A stretch of DNA of 64,000 nucleotides, from contig JASSKH010000005.1 of NCBI GenBank assembly GCA_031763025.1, positions 8,677,514 through 8,741,513 on the forward strand. Reading direction: 5' to 3'. Below are positions 37,901-52,964 of the stretch, in pieces. Within the stretch, counting starts at the first letter, position 1; each line of letters begins with the position of its first letter. The notes under the pieces are model-generated. The model was not told where the DNA came from and searched no databases. It saw nothing but the letters and a program-made list of their open reading frames with translations. The translations under genes were made by a program, and so were the position numbers. The stretch is from Macrocystis pyrifera. Taxonomy: Eukaryota > Sar > Phaeophyceae > Laminariales > Laminariaceae.

Positions 37901-40900
37901 AGCAATGGGAGCACTACGTAACTGCCTCTTGGGTGCCTTACCATAAACACTGCGTTTGACACGATCATTCCCCATGTGCGCAGTAAAGGTTCTTCACCTC
38001 GCACAAATGATCTAACTCGACCACCTGGGGAGGGGAGGCGGGGGTACTCAATATCACACGGGCGGGGGGCGGTATGCTCATGTCAGTCATGGCCGTAGTC
38101 GTACTTTAAACCTTCTCGAGAAAGTTGAAAAAAAAATGACAAATCTAAAATGTACTGCACCAATAGCGAACGCACTATTAACTATATATAGGCTGAACAC
38201 GCTATTCCCACAAAAAACACACACACACACAGGATGCGGGTCCGGGGGCGTTTCCGAGCTGCACGTCGTGCCCCGCCGGCAGCTACTGCGAAGAATCTTC
38301 AGTGGAACCCGTGCCCTGTGGAACAGGTGGGTGAAAACAGCGGAACTACAGCAGTAGTACGCTGCTGTACTATTTATTGCACGCGTCGTGGTGAGTAAAT
38401 ACATGAGTACTAATATGGTTTGGCACGCACGACGGACGCCACGCGGCAATTACGGAATGGAAGTGCAAAGCAGCTTGTCTCACAGAGCGCCGACTAAGGC
38501 AAAAGAAAGAAAAAAAAAAAACTCGCCTATCTCTCGATGTGCTATAGAAAGCAAACAAACGTAGGCCTTGGTATAGTATACCTGGTATAACATGATGGGC
38601 ACCGAAAAAAAAACAAGAGCAAACGGTGCAGAAAACTAAAACTGTCACGGCACGCCACGCCACGCCACGCCGCGAGACGCCGCCCCGCACCCGTATGCGT
38701 GTACCTCGAATGACCGCGCACCTCTCCTTTCCTGATAGGTCTCTATTCCGACGAAGGAGCCGACAACTGCACCGTGTGCGAGGTCGGGTACTACTGTGGC
38801 AGCAACGAGACCACCGCGCTCGCGATGCTCACGGGCGGGGGGGAACGTGGAGCTCTTCGTCGGACGACGCCGGGATGTGTTTCAACGGAACCTTCTGCGC
38901 CGCGGGGATGAACAGGGCCCCAGGTAATGGTAGGACGCATTATGCGCCGGTGGGGGTTGATTATTGTAGAGCACTCTGGGCGAAAATGTGATGTTTCCCT
39001 GCCCAGATTGTTTCGTGTTTTCCACTCCACTTCCCTCGCGTCGCTGGAAGTGGCTCTAATAGCGTACGTATACCGGAAATAAAAAGGTCTAGTTCGACGC
39101 TGTCGTCCATACTTATACAAGAACGCCCACCTCACAAGCGGTTCTTAGAGTAGGATGCGACTCGCCAAACATCTTATGTTTCGCTTCGCGCTTGGTGCAA
39201 GCAATGTCTGTGTCCGATCGGTGACAACCCCGACGACAACCCCGACGTGCTCTGTCCCGGCGTGGCATATAAGGATTCGAAGATCTGTGGTCATAGGATT
39301 ACGGCCATGCATGACAATGAGTACTCCCCTCCCCGTCTCTCCCCTCACCGCAGTTCCCTGTGGGTTAGTGCAACTTTATTATCTGACCATCTTATCGAAC
39401 CATAATATCCGACCGTCTTCTCCAATCATCTTACCCAACCAAGTCTTCCCGACCGTCTTGTACAACCATCTTACCCGACCATCTCGTACGACCACCTTAT
39501 CCAACCATCTTATTCGACCATCTTATCCAACCACCGTATCCAACCACCTTGTCCAACCATCTGTTTATCCAACCATCTTACCATTTCCGATGAGGGTAGA
39601 CCTTCTACGGGACTCCTGCGTAGCGGGGTACTACTGCCCCGCGGGGGCGACAGCTCCTTTCGCCTGCCCTTCAGGGACGTACAATCCGCACGAAGGCATG
39701 GACGACGAGGGTGACTGCCAGATCTCGCTGGCCGGTTCCTACACGATAGAGGCATCCACGAACATGACCGGGTCATGCGCCGCCGGTTATTACTGCCCCG
39801 CGGGGTCCACGGGGCCGCAGCAGGTGGGCGGAGGGGGGGGGGGGGGGGGGGCAGCAGGGGGGGAACACAGGCGCTGGCTGACGGTACTGCTATTATGGTA
39901 CTACCCATGGGATTAGGCATCATGTGGTAGAGTTGGCAACGGCAGCATGGAAAAAAGATCATACCGTGAGTGTTTTTTCTAGTGGCTGTGCTTCCCTAAT
40001 TTTCGTCTCCTTAAACCATAAAATACTCCGGCTGGACACATAATGCCCCTTTGATGTTCATGTCCGAGTCCAAAACGCGGATTGCACGTATTCACGGATA
40101 CTGTTTTGACCGTATGTCCTCCCCCCGCTTCGATATTTATCTCGGGACCTGGATGTGTTTTGACTTGGGAAGAATCACAGCCCCACTATCGCCCCCAGAA
40201 TTTCAAAGGTGTGCCGCTCAGAGAGGTGATAGAGGCACTTACTGCCCAGAAGGAAACCGCCTCCGTTTTGCGAATTCATTGAGAAAAATTGGTATACAAA
40301 TATACTCAGCGCAAAAAAAGCTATCATCCATACATAAACGGAAGTAGACTGAGTGTAATTTTCGTGTGATTGCCCCTAAACAAGAAAAAAAAAAAGCTCG
40401 TGCACACAAACCATACCGTGACAGGTTCCGTGCCCCGAGCGCTACTACCGTTCGAGCGAAGGCGCTGCGAGTCAAGACGATTGCGCCCTCTGCGTTTCGG
40501 GGGGGTATTGTTTGTCGGGGTCGATGGAACCGGTTGACTGCCCGCGTGGGTTCTACTGCGTTACCGGTGAGAACAAAAGGCCAGCACAAGAGAGAACTGG
40601 GATAATTCTCTTTCTCGTACGTATACACAACAACTCCATATACCTGGTACGTACAACAACTCTTGACCAACCGGTTTTGTTTTACGCTACCGCACTGAAC
40701 CCGAGCTCAGTGCGGAGGTATGTCCCGAGCGAGGACCCCTTTTGCTCGCTGCAGGAGGCCTCAACTAATCCGATACTTACGTTGAATGATATGCGAAGGA
40801 GCAGAAGCATACTACAGTAGAAGTACAACAACTCAGAGCGGAATTGTATACCAGGTAGTATCTAGATGACCCACAGTAAATCATTATCTATCGGATGTGT

Positions 40901-43900
40901 GTACCGTACGAAAGCCTTTTTATTCGCGTTTTTTCTATTTAAATTATCGTCCCTCGTCGTTTTGGAAGTTGTTGGTCAGTCCATGAGTGCGTTAAAACTA
41001 TGATTAACAAAGAGAAGAACGATCCTTCTCAAGCAAAAGAAGCTTTATCAATAGTACCGTTTCGTCATCACCCGTCACTTTTCGAAGGTGTGGTCTGACA
41101 TATATGTGTGAAATCAATGCAACACACGAAAAAAAACGCAAACAAAACGAAAGAAACTTCCCACTACTTGTAATACGTATTTATACTCCTACGTACGCCG
41201 TTCTGTACTTATTTCTACCGTTTGACATACAAACGAAAAAAAAAAACAAAAACAAAACCAAACGAAACAAACAGGCGTTTCGGAATCGGAGCCGTGCCCC
41301 CTCGGCACGTACGGCAACACCACCGGCTTGCGAAAGATCACGGACTGCAACGACTGCGACCCCGGCTACTATTGCGACCAGCGCGGCCTGACGACCCCCG
41401 CAGGTCTTTGCGATCCGGGCTACTACTGCCTAGACGGCTCCTACACGAGCGCGCCGAACGCGCCGGGGTCGCCGCTATCCATCGACGACAGCGATATTGG
41501 CGGCTTGTGTCCTGGTAAGTGGGGTGGGTGGAGACGGGACAGGACGGTGCTGCGTTTGTTTGTTTGTTTGTTCGTTTTTTTTTGCGGCGGCGGCCGCGGA
41601 ACAGGGATGTCTTCACGCGGAAGGGGGATGTCTTCACCCTCTTCAGTGGTGCAACCCATTTTTTTTTTCGGACAAACTAGTTGGAATTAGTGTAGGACTG
41701 TTTTCGTGATATGTAGTGTTGCAAAAAGGGTGGTGTGTGAACGCTGTAGCACAACTTGAAACCGCTCCAAAAAAATCGCGACCAAGGTTGCAGACCATCC
41801 TGGTGCTGGGGTGCTGGGGTGTTGGGGTGGACGGTGCTTTATTGCGTTGTTTTCGGTTTAGCGAGGGAAACAACCTGTCTGTCTTTAAAAACTCTTGTGA
41901 ACCGTTCAAACAACCAGAGTAACAGTTGCAGGTCATCCGTGTCGTAACTATTACTACTGTTGCAGGTTAACGCTTACAAAAAACGTGGCAAACACCAGCT
42001 TGAACATGTCCATGATGAACGTTGCCGGTCTGTACGTGTCATGAATCGCTACCGGTTTGTGCAACATGCCCACGAATTATCCTTTAAAGAGGGTTTGGTA
42101 AAGCCGCTGCCGCACGCTATGAAGGTCTCCCACAGCAGCCAGGGCGAACAAAGACAGTCAGGAAAGCCACCAACTCACTGCTGCAGCAGTCTGTTGCATG
42201 CTTCCGCATGGGGAGGGGAATCCTAAAACGACGTGCACTTTGCTTCCAGTTCGAATGCGAACCAAGGTCGTCCGCTATACGAATGTTTGCGCCTACGTGC
42301 TGCAGTAGTGCCCACCTCGCGGAGTTGGTGCCCACAAAACCTTATGTAAAATGCCGATTCCATCGGAGGACCAAATTTGCCACAAACAATGGACCCGCGG
42401 ATTGTATCGAAATGTCTTTTTGGGGACATAGGATCGCATTCGTGGTGGCGGTCCTTCTTGTTTTCGTTCCCTTGACTCGTGAGCAGAGTCGGGGTACGGA
42501 ATTCTAAAGAGATATATAAAACTATAACCACTTCTGAGCTCATGAGGGCAAGTCAGCGCCGACACACTGCTGTTGACATCATACATAGCTCAGTGGTGAT
42601 GTTGGCTCCATATCTAAACATACACAAACGCATGCAGCCAGCCACGAAAATGCTTTTCCAAAAGCGTTTTTTTTTCACATCCATTATTTTTTTTTTTGTC
42701 TTAACACAACACACTTTTGTGCTGTACCTACATATCCACGCGTCTGTACCACGAACTCCCTTTGGCAGCTGGAGGCTACTGCCCGATCGGGTCCTCGTAC
42801 CCGCAGCCCTGTCCGGCCGGAACCTACAACAACTTTTCCGGCGCGGCCGACCCGGCCGACTGCTCCGACTGCCCGCCCGGCTTCTACTGCTCCGGAACGA
42901 GCAACCCTTCGCCTACGGGCGGCTGCCTCCCGGGATTCTACTGCACGGGGGGAGCTAGCACCTCAACCCAAAACGCTGTCGAGGCTGGTTACTACTCCAC
43001 CGACGGTGCGAGTCAGCAGTACCCATGCGACCCTGGAACGTACAATAACGAGGTGAGGAAGTGGGGGAGTGAGGGGGTGAGGGGGCGTGGGTGTGGGCCT
43101 TAACCCCTTCGCATATGAGACTGCACTCGGTTCCGGTTGTGGAGACAGACCGCTTGGAATTAGAGTCATGTGTTTGGGCTTCTGTAACACTGCAGAACCG
43201 AAAGGACTAAGACAGTCAACTTAAAAGCGGAGGGAGAAAAAAGAAGCGCCAGAAACACTACAGTGAGTCGAACCGCGCGCAGATTGTCTAGCGACTTCAT
43301 TTTTTCAAGTCTCACACCCTCCCTAAACGAGGGGGGAGGAAACAAAAACATCCAAAAACAACAGTGAGCCGCGCGACAATAGGTTTGTGCCGTATTAATT
43401 TAAGTCCCCCCCTCCGAGGACGAGGAGGAGGAGTAGGAGGAGGAGGGAGGGGAGGAGGAGGAGGAAGCGGAGGAAGAGGCGGAGGAGGAGGGGGAGGGGG
43501 AGGACACTTATTGTTCGCGAAAAAATGTCTGCAGAAAGAAAGCGCCCACGCACATATATGACAGCCGTGCGTATGTACGCACAATTCGAGACCCGAGTCG
43601 ACGAAAGTATACTTTGAAAACAAACAAAAGGAGCTCTTCCCGCTCCCGCGATGAAAATAAAAATGAAAGTACGTATCGTATGTAGTGGGGAGGGGGAGGG
43701 AGGAGTGCCCGCTATGTGTGACCTCGCATCTGAGCTACGATAGGGAGGAGCTGGAGAGTAAACGCAATAGATGCGATGGAAGATAATACAGGGTACTGCT
43801 GCAGGAGTGCTCTAAAAAGAAAAGAAAACACCGGGATGGGAGTCAGTCAGGAAGGAGGCATTTCTTAAATGAATAAGCTTTGCTTGTGCTAAGCTGAAAC

Positions 43901-46900
43901 ACCCCATTTCAGGATATTGGAACACCCCCCCCCCACCCCACCCCACAGGAAACGATTAAGTAGAGCACCTACAAGCATATTATAAGGTGACGTGATACGT
44001 ACATACATACACCTTCTTTTCACACCTGCGGTGTACATCTCCCTCCTCTGTAGCAGGACAACGGGCTAACATCCTTTTGGTGTTCGGCAAGCTTTGCGCC
44101 TCCATCCACAACGCACAGTTTTTTGTCCGACCGGTGGTTCCTCCCTTCCATCCCATCCCATCCCATATCATACAGGTTGGTCAGAACTCTTGCCTCGACT
44201 GTCTGGCGGGGTACTACTGCCCCGACTCGGCTAGCACCACGGTGACGCCTTGCCCGGAAGGACAGTACTGCCCAGAAGGAAGCGATGTGCCCAACCTGTG
44301 CCCGGCCGGCACTTACTCGCCCTCCCAAGGCCTCTACAACGAATCGCAGTGCATCGATTGCGATCCTGGAAAGTGAGACCCCCAAAAACAACCGACGTCG
44401 TTGATGATTCACTTATTTACACGCACGTATACACGTACGATAGCATTATTTTGTTGTTTATAGTATATGTTTTGCTACAGTACCACGAAGGTTAATTATC
44501 AAACAAAGCACACACTACAGTACCACGAAGGTTAATTATCAAACAAAGCACACACTACAGTACCACGAAGGTTAATTATCAAACAAAGCACACATTAAAA
44601 ACGGACCAACATGCCCCATCCTCTCTAAAAACAACTACGTTTGTACTGTAGCTGCTGTTCCATTCGCACCGCCAGTTTTCAGCAAAAGCGCCCCCCACAT
44701 ACTGAAAAACCGCACGGAAAATGCAGTAGACTACGTACTGCTGTTGGCGTGTAGTTGCCGTGTCACGTGCTGGCACATACAATCCAGGAACCCCCAGCTT
44801 GCCGTGCACAACACAACAGCCCAGCGTGGAGCATAGTTGCTAAGCGCACTTCTGCCTAAGCAGCATGAGGCGTCCTACAGTAGTATGCACGATAGAGTCA
44901 ATGTACGTACGTAGATAGCACATCCTGGCCGAGACGTAATCTGAATCTGACTGACTGGCTGACTGACGATAAGGCTCCTCCTTCCTTTGAGAAAGTACCT
45001 GAAAGCATGAACAAGTTTGCGTTTTACGCGTTTTAATGGTAATTGTTTTTCGTGATACATCGGTAACCGCTTCAGGACGCTCGTCGGAGTGGTCACTCTG
45101 TATTGCCGGTTGAATAGTGCCGTTTGCTCGCTGTATACGTACACGAGTAGTGCAGGTGAAAACGCTAGGCACATACGGGAGGACTAACCAGTGTGGCAGT
45201 TGTCGGAGCAGTGCCGGCTGCCCGCTACAGTGCCCAAGTGAAGTCGCTTGGCACAGATGGAAGGATGATTAACCAGGGCGGCAATGTGCAGAGTAGTATT
45301 AGCGCCGGTTGCCGCCTTGTATAGTCCCGGTCTTATTGTCTGGCGCGGAACCGGCGCTACGGAGAAACCGACACTATTGCATAAAAGCTCTGCAAGTGGG
45401 GAGGACTTTGCAAAAACAACGCTGCTGCAACCCCACACACCCGTATATATACAACATACGTCACAGCCCCACCATGACGCTCATTAATCAACAAACACCG
45501 AGACTTCTTTTTTTGCTCTTTTGTTCTGTTTTTTCTCACTCGAATAAAAAAACAAAACAAAAACAGGTATTGCAACAGCAACGGCCTGACGGCGATAACG
45601 GGTAGCTGCGAAGCCGGGTACTACTGTACCACGCGCGGCGTAATCAGCAATCCGATTGGCCAGAGCTACGGTGACATCTGCACCGCCGGCCACTACTGCG
45701 AAGAAGGGTCTGCCTGGCCCGACCCTTGCCCGATCGGAACATACCACGGCGCTGAGGTGAGCTGTGTTGCTTCGATCGGAAAATTTTGCACAGCTAGTGT
45801 ATCCAGAGCTTGTTTTTTTAGATGATCGGGCTTTTCGAACTTGTTGACTTTGCTCGTATAGGTAATCCCACGCAGCTATGTATCCAAAGTTAGTTTTGGC
45901 AGGAGCTGTATGCCTTGCTGGGACAATTCCGCGCGGTTGCGTATATACGCAAAGTTTGTTTTTACAGATGACCGTCCTTTGTGGCCGTCGCTTCGCTCGG
46001 GTCACCCCGCGGGGCGGCCATCCAAACATGCTTGCAGCTGATCGTGCTTTTTGACCTGTGTTGCCTTTTGCTCGGATAAAACCGCAGGGCTTTGCATGCA
46101 ATTTTTTTTTTTGCAGATGATCGTGCTTTCTAGACAAGAAGCTTTCGATAAGAGACGATGCTCATAAAAACATCCCTGTTGTTTTTTTATTCACTTTATT
46201 TCACGGCAAGTCAGTTTGTTCCTGTCGATTACACTCCTACTGCTGCGCCGTTTATAGGACTTGCAACGTAAAAACAACCAATTACTTACATGCATACATA
46301 CCTGCTCGAATTTGGAATTGCAGTTTTAAAAGTTTTTTTCGTACAGAGCAACTACGGTAATGTAACCGATGTTGCACGTCGAGTGAAAACTCAGTGGTAG
46401 ATATCACCACCACAGAGCAATCCGGCATGCTTAGGTCGGTCTTATAGTGTATTTCCATTAGTACTTGTTGTTTCGGTGGAGATCGAACGGCGAGAACAAG
46501 CCCGTTTATGATTTTATGATTTGCACAACAGCAACCGCTTGCTTATTTTGAAGCAACACCATCGCCCCCTGCCTACTTCTTCACCCGTCAAAATAACAAA
46601 TATTGCTTCACTTCGGGGAGCTTTTCCTACTCGAAAAAAAAGTCCTTTCTTCTACTAGTAGGTACAGGCACTTAAAAAACTGTACCAGGTAGTGCTACAG
46701 TACACTACGACAAGTAGTGGCTTTATTTTCATTCACCATGAAAATTCGCACGGCTCATTTATTGCGAGCACACCCCCTCTCTAATATACCCCAACCTATT
46801 TATGGATCCTCCCCCCTCCCTCCTCCTCTTCTTCACACGTAACAATGGCTGGCCAACAACAATGGTCGGCTAACAACACTGGTTGGCTAACAACAATGGT

Positions 46901-49900
46901 TGGCTAACAACAACAACAACAACGACGACGATGACAACAACAGGGTAACGACGGGGACGTTTGGTATAATGACACCGTCACGGGCGTCCCGTACCGCACC
47001 TACTGCACCCTGTGCCCGGCCACCTCCGCCTGCAATTCCACGGGCCTATCCGCGCCGGACGTCCTGTGCGCCGCGGGCTACTTCTGCAAGCTGGGTGCGG
47101 CGAGCCCCTTCCCGTACTGCGAGGCCGGGGAGGGGCTTTGCGACTACGGCGTGTGTCCGGCAGGTCACTACTGCCCGACGGGGACTGCAGACCCAGTTAC
47201 CTGTGCACCGGGTAAGAGAGAGGGCACGTTGTTGCTTCGTAGGGAAGGCGGCAGGCAGTGGGGGGGGGGGGGGGTAGGGGATCGAGGGGATCGAGGATAG
47301 GGGTAGCGGGCAGGGGTAGGGGGGGGCGGGGGGGCACGCACATTTTTTTCTGAGGCTTCTTTTTTCTCTCTCTCTTGCTCTCCCTCTCTCTCTGTTTTCT
47401 CGCTTGAGGAAGCGCTCCATTCCATATACATGTTCTGTGCATCTCAAGGAAAAGCCAAAACTGACTTGTTTATGGTACCAGTGGAGAATAAAACTTTTCT
47501 TATCAATGAACTAGATCTTTTTTCCATCCCGTCAATTATCTTTTCCCCTATACATACCACTTGTCCAGCCCCTTCCCTCATTTTCGGAACTCAGATCACC
47601 CATTGGGTCACATCGTAGCGGGCACTTGAAGCTGTCATCCACATGCAACAAAGCCCGCCTCACAAGCGGTTCTTAGTAGGATGCAGCTCGCCGTTCAGAA
47701 AGCGACTCACCGGACACTTCACGTTTCGCTTCGCGCTCGGAGCAAACAACGTCGTCTGGTCGGTGAAAACCCCGACGTGCTCCGTCCCGGCATTGCAGGG
47801 ATGCGAGGGTCTATGGTCACTAGACTACGACGGCCATGCATGACATCGAGTACCCGCCCCCCCCCCCCCCCCCCCCCCCGACGCCTCTCCGCTAGAAAAT
47901 GTCATACGTATGATATGCACGCTTGACCAAATGAGAAATCATATGGCCCACGCTATATAGACGTATCACGAATATGTACGTAAACAGTGCTGTGAAGCAC
48001 GAATTAATGCGACTCTAACGACGTTGGCTTCCTTGTACTACGGAGGACATCATTAGCAGTAATCAGGCCACACCATAAACCCACAAACCTATGCATTCTA
48101 GTAATTTTACTAAGCATTTTTGGTCATGATTGCTGTGTTCTCTCAAACCGGAGGGCCTTCGTCAGTCGCACCACGCATCGACAGCTTTCTCTTTTATTCC
48201 GGGCCGCCGGGAGGAGGACGGAATCCTCTGACACACGACACGTCGCCTCGCTGCGTAATGGGCATACAATTGTTTGGATGACGAGATTGGTGGTATTTGG
48301 CGAATTTGTGCCAGATTTTTCGTTCCCGTGTGAATAATACCCCCTATCGGAAGGCAAATGAAGATAATAAAACACTATACTTATATGTATCTATGTGAAC
48401 TCGCCACATGACTCAACAGGATAGGTAGAACGGAGCTACCAGTATGTACTACTGCTCGTCAAAATTTTTTAGAACCCCAGTCCCGTTTTGGGGACAAAAG
48501 CTACTTAGAATTTGAGTGGCATGCCCCCAAAACGGGACTGCAGTCCTGAAAGGGTTGAGCCTCCGGTGGAGGTTGGTCTAAGGTTGGTCTGTACGCAAGG
48601 ACGTTTCGTTTTAACGCGCACATGTTACACACAACGTAGAGACATAACAAAGAAGAAAACTACTAGTAGGCGATCAAAGTATTTTATATTATATACCTGG
48701 CATACACAAACGGAGAAGCTACGTAGAGACGGCTCACTCGCATGTTTCTGCCACAGGTTTCCCCCCGTATAGGCCAATCGATGTATCCTATTCCATGCCA
48801 CAACGCACATATATATCACCATAGCCCGAACGAAAAAAAACACAAGAGCGTCTCGAAAAAAAACAGCCCAGGCGAGCACAGCAGCAGCAGCAGCAGCAGC
48901 AGCAGCACCTCGGAGAGACGAACCACAATAGTAGGTGATCCCATAAAAATTCTGTTAATACGTAGGGCATCACGAAACGGAGCGCTTTTCCAACAGGGTC
49001 TGCGGCAGTCACCACCGCTGCAGACCCCAGGACAACGGACGCGGGTCGGCTGCTCGGGTAGCTTCATTAGCATCGAACGGTCTAACGCATCGGGCAGATC
49101 GCCATCTGCTGCAGACTTACGGCAGATCATCCATGTTCTAGTTTTTATTGTTAGTGAGACGTTGCGCAAGAGTCGCACAGGTACAATGCGTCTTGCGGAT
49201 CACACCCGGCAAGAGCACGTGCGCGAGAAGAGCCGTGCCAAAAACAAATCCCACCCGGAAAAACAAAACCAAACATGGTCTATAAGCAGGTCGTGCAGAT
49301 CGTAGACAGATGAGGGACCTACCTATCTGCTTGCACCGAAAGATCTAGAACATGAAAACGGGGATCTGATCTGATATGATCTGATATGATCTCATGTCTG
49401 ACGTACACGAAAAAAACGCTACGTGTGGTGCATATATTCTGTTAATTGTCCCGTACCCTCTGTCCCCTCCCCCCCAACTTCCCCCCAAACCTCTTCTTTC
49501 TTGGGCCGACCGACCAAAAAAGGGACGTTCATGAACAACACTGGCGCAGCCGAATGCTTCGAATGCCCCGAGCGTTACTACTGCGACGGGAGTACCCCTC
49601 GAGGGTACGCCGACTGTCCGGTCGGCCACTATTGCCCGGCCGGCACCGGCGCCTCCTACGTCGACTGCCCCTCCGGTGAGCAAAAAAAACTGTAAGAGTA
49701 GACTCAGGAATATTTTTCTCCTCTCGTCTTGGGTTGTGTTGGGTTGTGTTGGTCTGTGTTGGTTTTGGGTTGGGTGTAGACGCAGGAATATTTTCTCCTT
49801 TCGTATTGGGTAGCGTTGAGTTTTGTTAGGTTGTGCTGAGTTGGGTTGGTTTGGGTTGGGTTTGGCGGTGTATTTTGGTTTGGTTTGCCTTTCGAGGCTT

Positions 49901-52900
49901 TTCTTGTTGAGACGTCAAGGCTCAGCGGCTGTTTTAGGCTAAACCGTGGCGGCGAGAGAAGAGTTGGGGTCTTTGATAACGCCGCAAGATTCCGTTCTTC
50001 TGTGCGCGGGAAAAGCAAAAGCAGGCCGTTCGTACATAGCGATGGATGGACGAATGCAGTGGTGCAAACGTTGCATCTATGCACATGGGTTGTGAGCTGA
50101 GCGACCCTGATGAAGTTTTGGACATATTTCGGTTCGAACGCGTGCACATTTTTGCTTGCGCCCGGGATATCGACCGCATCGCAATTTGAGACAACGCAAC
50201 ATATCATTCCACAACGTGCATGGTAATGGCTTGTACAGCACCTCCCTGTGGCCCGGAATATTAACAAATTTTGAAATCAACAATGGATTCCATAAGGGCA
50301 CTATATTATCGGATAAAAATTGGTGCTAATATATTCACGGCCAGTGAGGTATGATGATATTACACAATGCGTGAAAAACGACCGACCGCCACCGACTGCT
50401 GCTCGCACCACCGAAGACAACTTGCCTTTCAGAAACGGGCGCAAGTGTGAAGGTCTTACCTATTGAGCTATAGGGGTAAGATATCGATCGATTACTCAGC
50501 CCAGGGTAATCGTTATTGTACATAACACTCTCCCCCCCTCTGAACGGCGGAATCTTTGGGAGCGTCGGTACCGTATACGGCCGTACGCTGCCCTACCCGC
50601 TTGTTTTCAATACCTGGGGAAGCAGGGGGGTATGTTCTTAGGGACGCACGCGCAAGCGTTTCTATAAAAGAAACGTTCGGAGAGAGATTCGAACCCGTGT
50701 CCTCGACGACGTCATGTGTGATGGCTGTTATCTACTGGGCTATAGGGAGAAAAGATCGATCCATTACCCAGCCCAGGGTAAGCCTTATAACACATGTTAA
50801 TATATGGCCGACATGTACAGCACTCTCGCCCTTCTTTGCGTGTTGCGGTGCGCTTAGTGCTCGGTCACAATCGTAACTTCGTTGGCTGTTGACTTTTTTT
50901 CTGCTGCACTGTACACGAAAAAAAAATATAGAAAAGCTCTAGTTCCAAGTAATTTTCCCTCCCGAAACGGGAATGTGTAGTTCTAAAAGAGGCTACATTC
51001 TTTTTTAGTACTAGAGTCCCGTTTTGGGGACAAACCACTCGAATTCCAAATAGTTTGTCCGAAAAAGGGGACTGCAGTCCTGAAAGGATCACATGCATTT
51101 TTCTGCTTCACCCATCCACTCCTTACCACCTTGACTAGAAAAAATCGTGCAGACGCTCCCCCCCCCCGAGCCTGTACCCAATACCCTCTCCGTTTTGTTC
51201 AACGTGGAACTCGAAACACAGCTATCATTAATAATAACTTCGACCCGCCCAACTTGGAAAAAAAAAAACGGAACAACACGTGAAAAACCCAAACAGGTAC
51301 GTTCAGCGCGCAAACAGGGCTCGCATCTGCTGACGAGTGCACGGAGTGCACGGCGGGGATGTACTGCGCCTCTACCGGACTTACCGCCCCAGAAGCAGCG
51401 TGCAACGCTGGCTATTACTGTCCATCGGGATCACAGGTAGCTTGAATTCCGCCAAGTGCTCAATTTAGCAGCGAGAGGTCATTAAACAGTGGCGTTGTGG
51501 CGGTGTACATATCCTTCTTCTCTCTCTACGAATACAGGTTTTATATTGTTGTACTGTAGATGGTTGGTTGTTCCATCTACGTACGGGGTACAGGCGGGGG
51601 GGGGGGGGGCGGGGGGGGCGGTGGTACTCGATATACTGCATGGCCGTCGTCGTACGGTCATAGACCCCCGCACCCCTTCAATGCCGGGGCGGAGCACATC
51701 GGGTTTTCACCGACCAGGCGCAGGGGTTCCCCTCCTCTGTTGAACGCACGCAATTATTTTCGCATGCCTTCCTCCTGAAAGCACGCACTCTCGCTGCTGT
51801 GAGCGGCCCGAAGGCGCACTCGACGCGGAAGATAACAAAACCACTGCGGTCGAGGCACGTTGATTGCTACGTAGGACAAATCGTCATGGGTTGGTCTTGT
51901 CGAATCGAATGAACAGAGCAGGTATCCGGAGCTTGAAGCGGGCACGTAATTCTGTCTTTGTTATCATCCCCATTTATTGGTTGTCTTCGCCCTTCTTCTC
52001 TCTCTCCCTCGTGGTAGTAACTCAGATTCAGGGTCGCCTAGCAGGCTCCACCCCCCCCGCCCTCCCCACTACGGTCCATGCCTTGCATTTGTTTCTCGGG
52101 AGAAGACTTTGGCCCTTTCTTCCCTCGTCGACGCGCGTCGACATACCGCCCCTGGAAGGGGGGGAAAACAAAGTCGCTTTGCAGCATATTCGCTGTCAAT
52201 TCCAATCCCGTGCTACACCCTTTCGACCTTCCCACCCACCCTACTTATCCTCGTTCCCTTCTACACGCTCCGCCGCCGAATATGACAAACGAAAAAAACA
52301 ACTGCGCGGCAGGACGCTAACGGCGCTAACTCAACAGTGACGGAACACATATGCCCCGGCGGCCGATACTGCGCCGCCGGCGTGGGCAGTCCGTCGCTAT
52401 GTCCTGTCGGGACGTACAACCCTGCGGAGGGAATTCTCGCCGAAGAGGTGTGTGTGTACTGTACTGTGCCTGGAATTCAACATCAAACGTGCCGGGTGAT
52501 TGGGGAGAGTGCGGGGATTACAAATAGATAACCAACAACGGTTCGTATATCTCAAGGGTGAAATGGTTGCTTGAACTGTTGTTCCCCTTCTTTCTTCTTT
52601 CTGGGAGTGCTTATAAGTGTCCAGGCGTTGAAGTTCGTGCACTATGTATCTATATCACAGGCCCCCGAGGTGGAAATATAATTAGCATGGGGGGCCTTAG
52701 TAAATACGACCAAATATTGTTAGTAAAAATTGGTAGGTATATAGATTTTTGTGTGTACGGTAGGTCCTATTTACTATGGTCCCCCGTAATAGTGTCTTGG
52801 GATAGTTTTGTTGTATCGTCGGTTTGTGGATACTGGGTCAAACGGGGGTGGAGTCATTGTCAGATAGTACTTACAACACTGATAATAACGTAGACGAAGT

Positions 52901-52933
52901 ATGCAGGGGCTCATGAGCGCTGATCGTTCGAAC

Positions 52934-52964
<31 letters not shown>

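Noticed and set aside
40209-40291. Possible GCC exon (RGDRGTYCPEG) in intron 19
   Set aside because: Its phases (0 in, 1 out) would break the exon 19 to exon 20 join, which is perfect without it; the donor is poor.
50650-50805. A functional tRNA gene on the minus strand
   Set aside because: A and B boxes are present but no acceptor stem or anticodon arm can be formed, so a tRNA-derived repeat is the better call.
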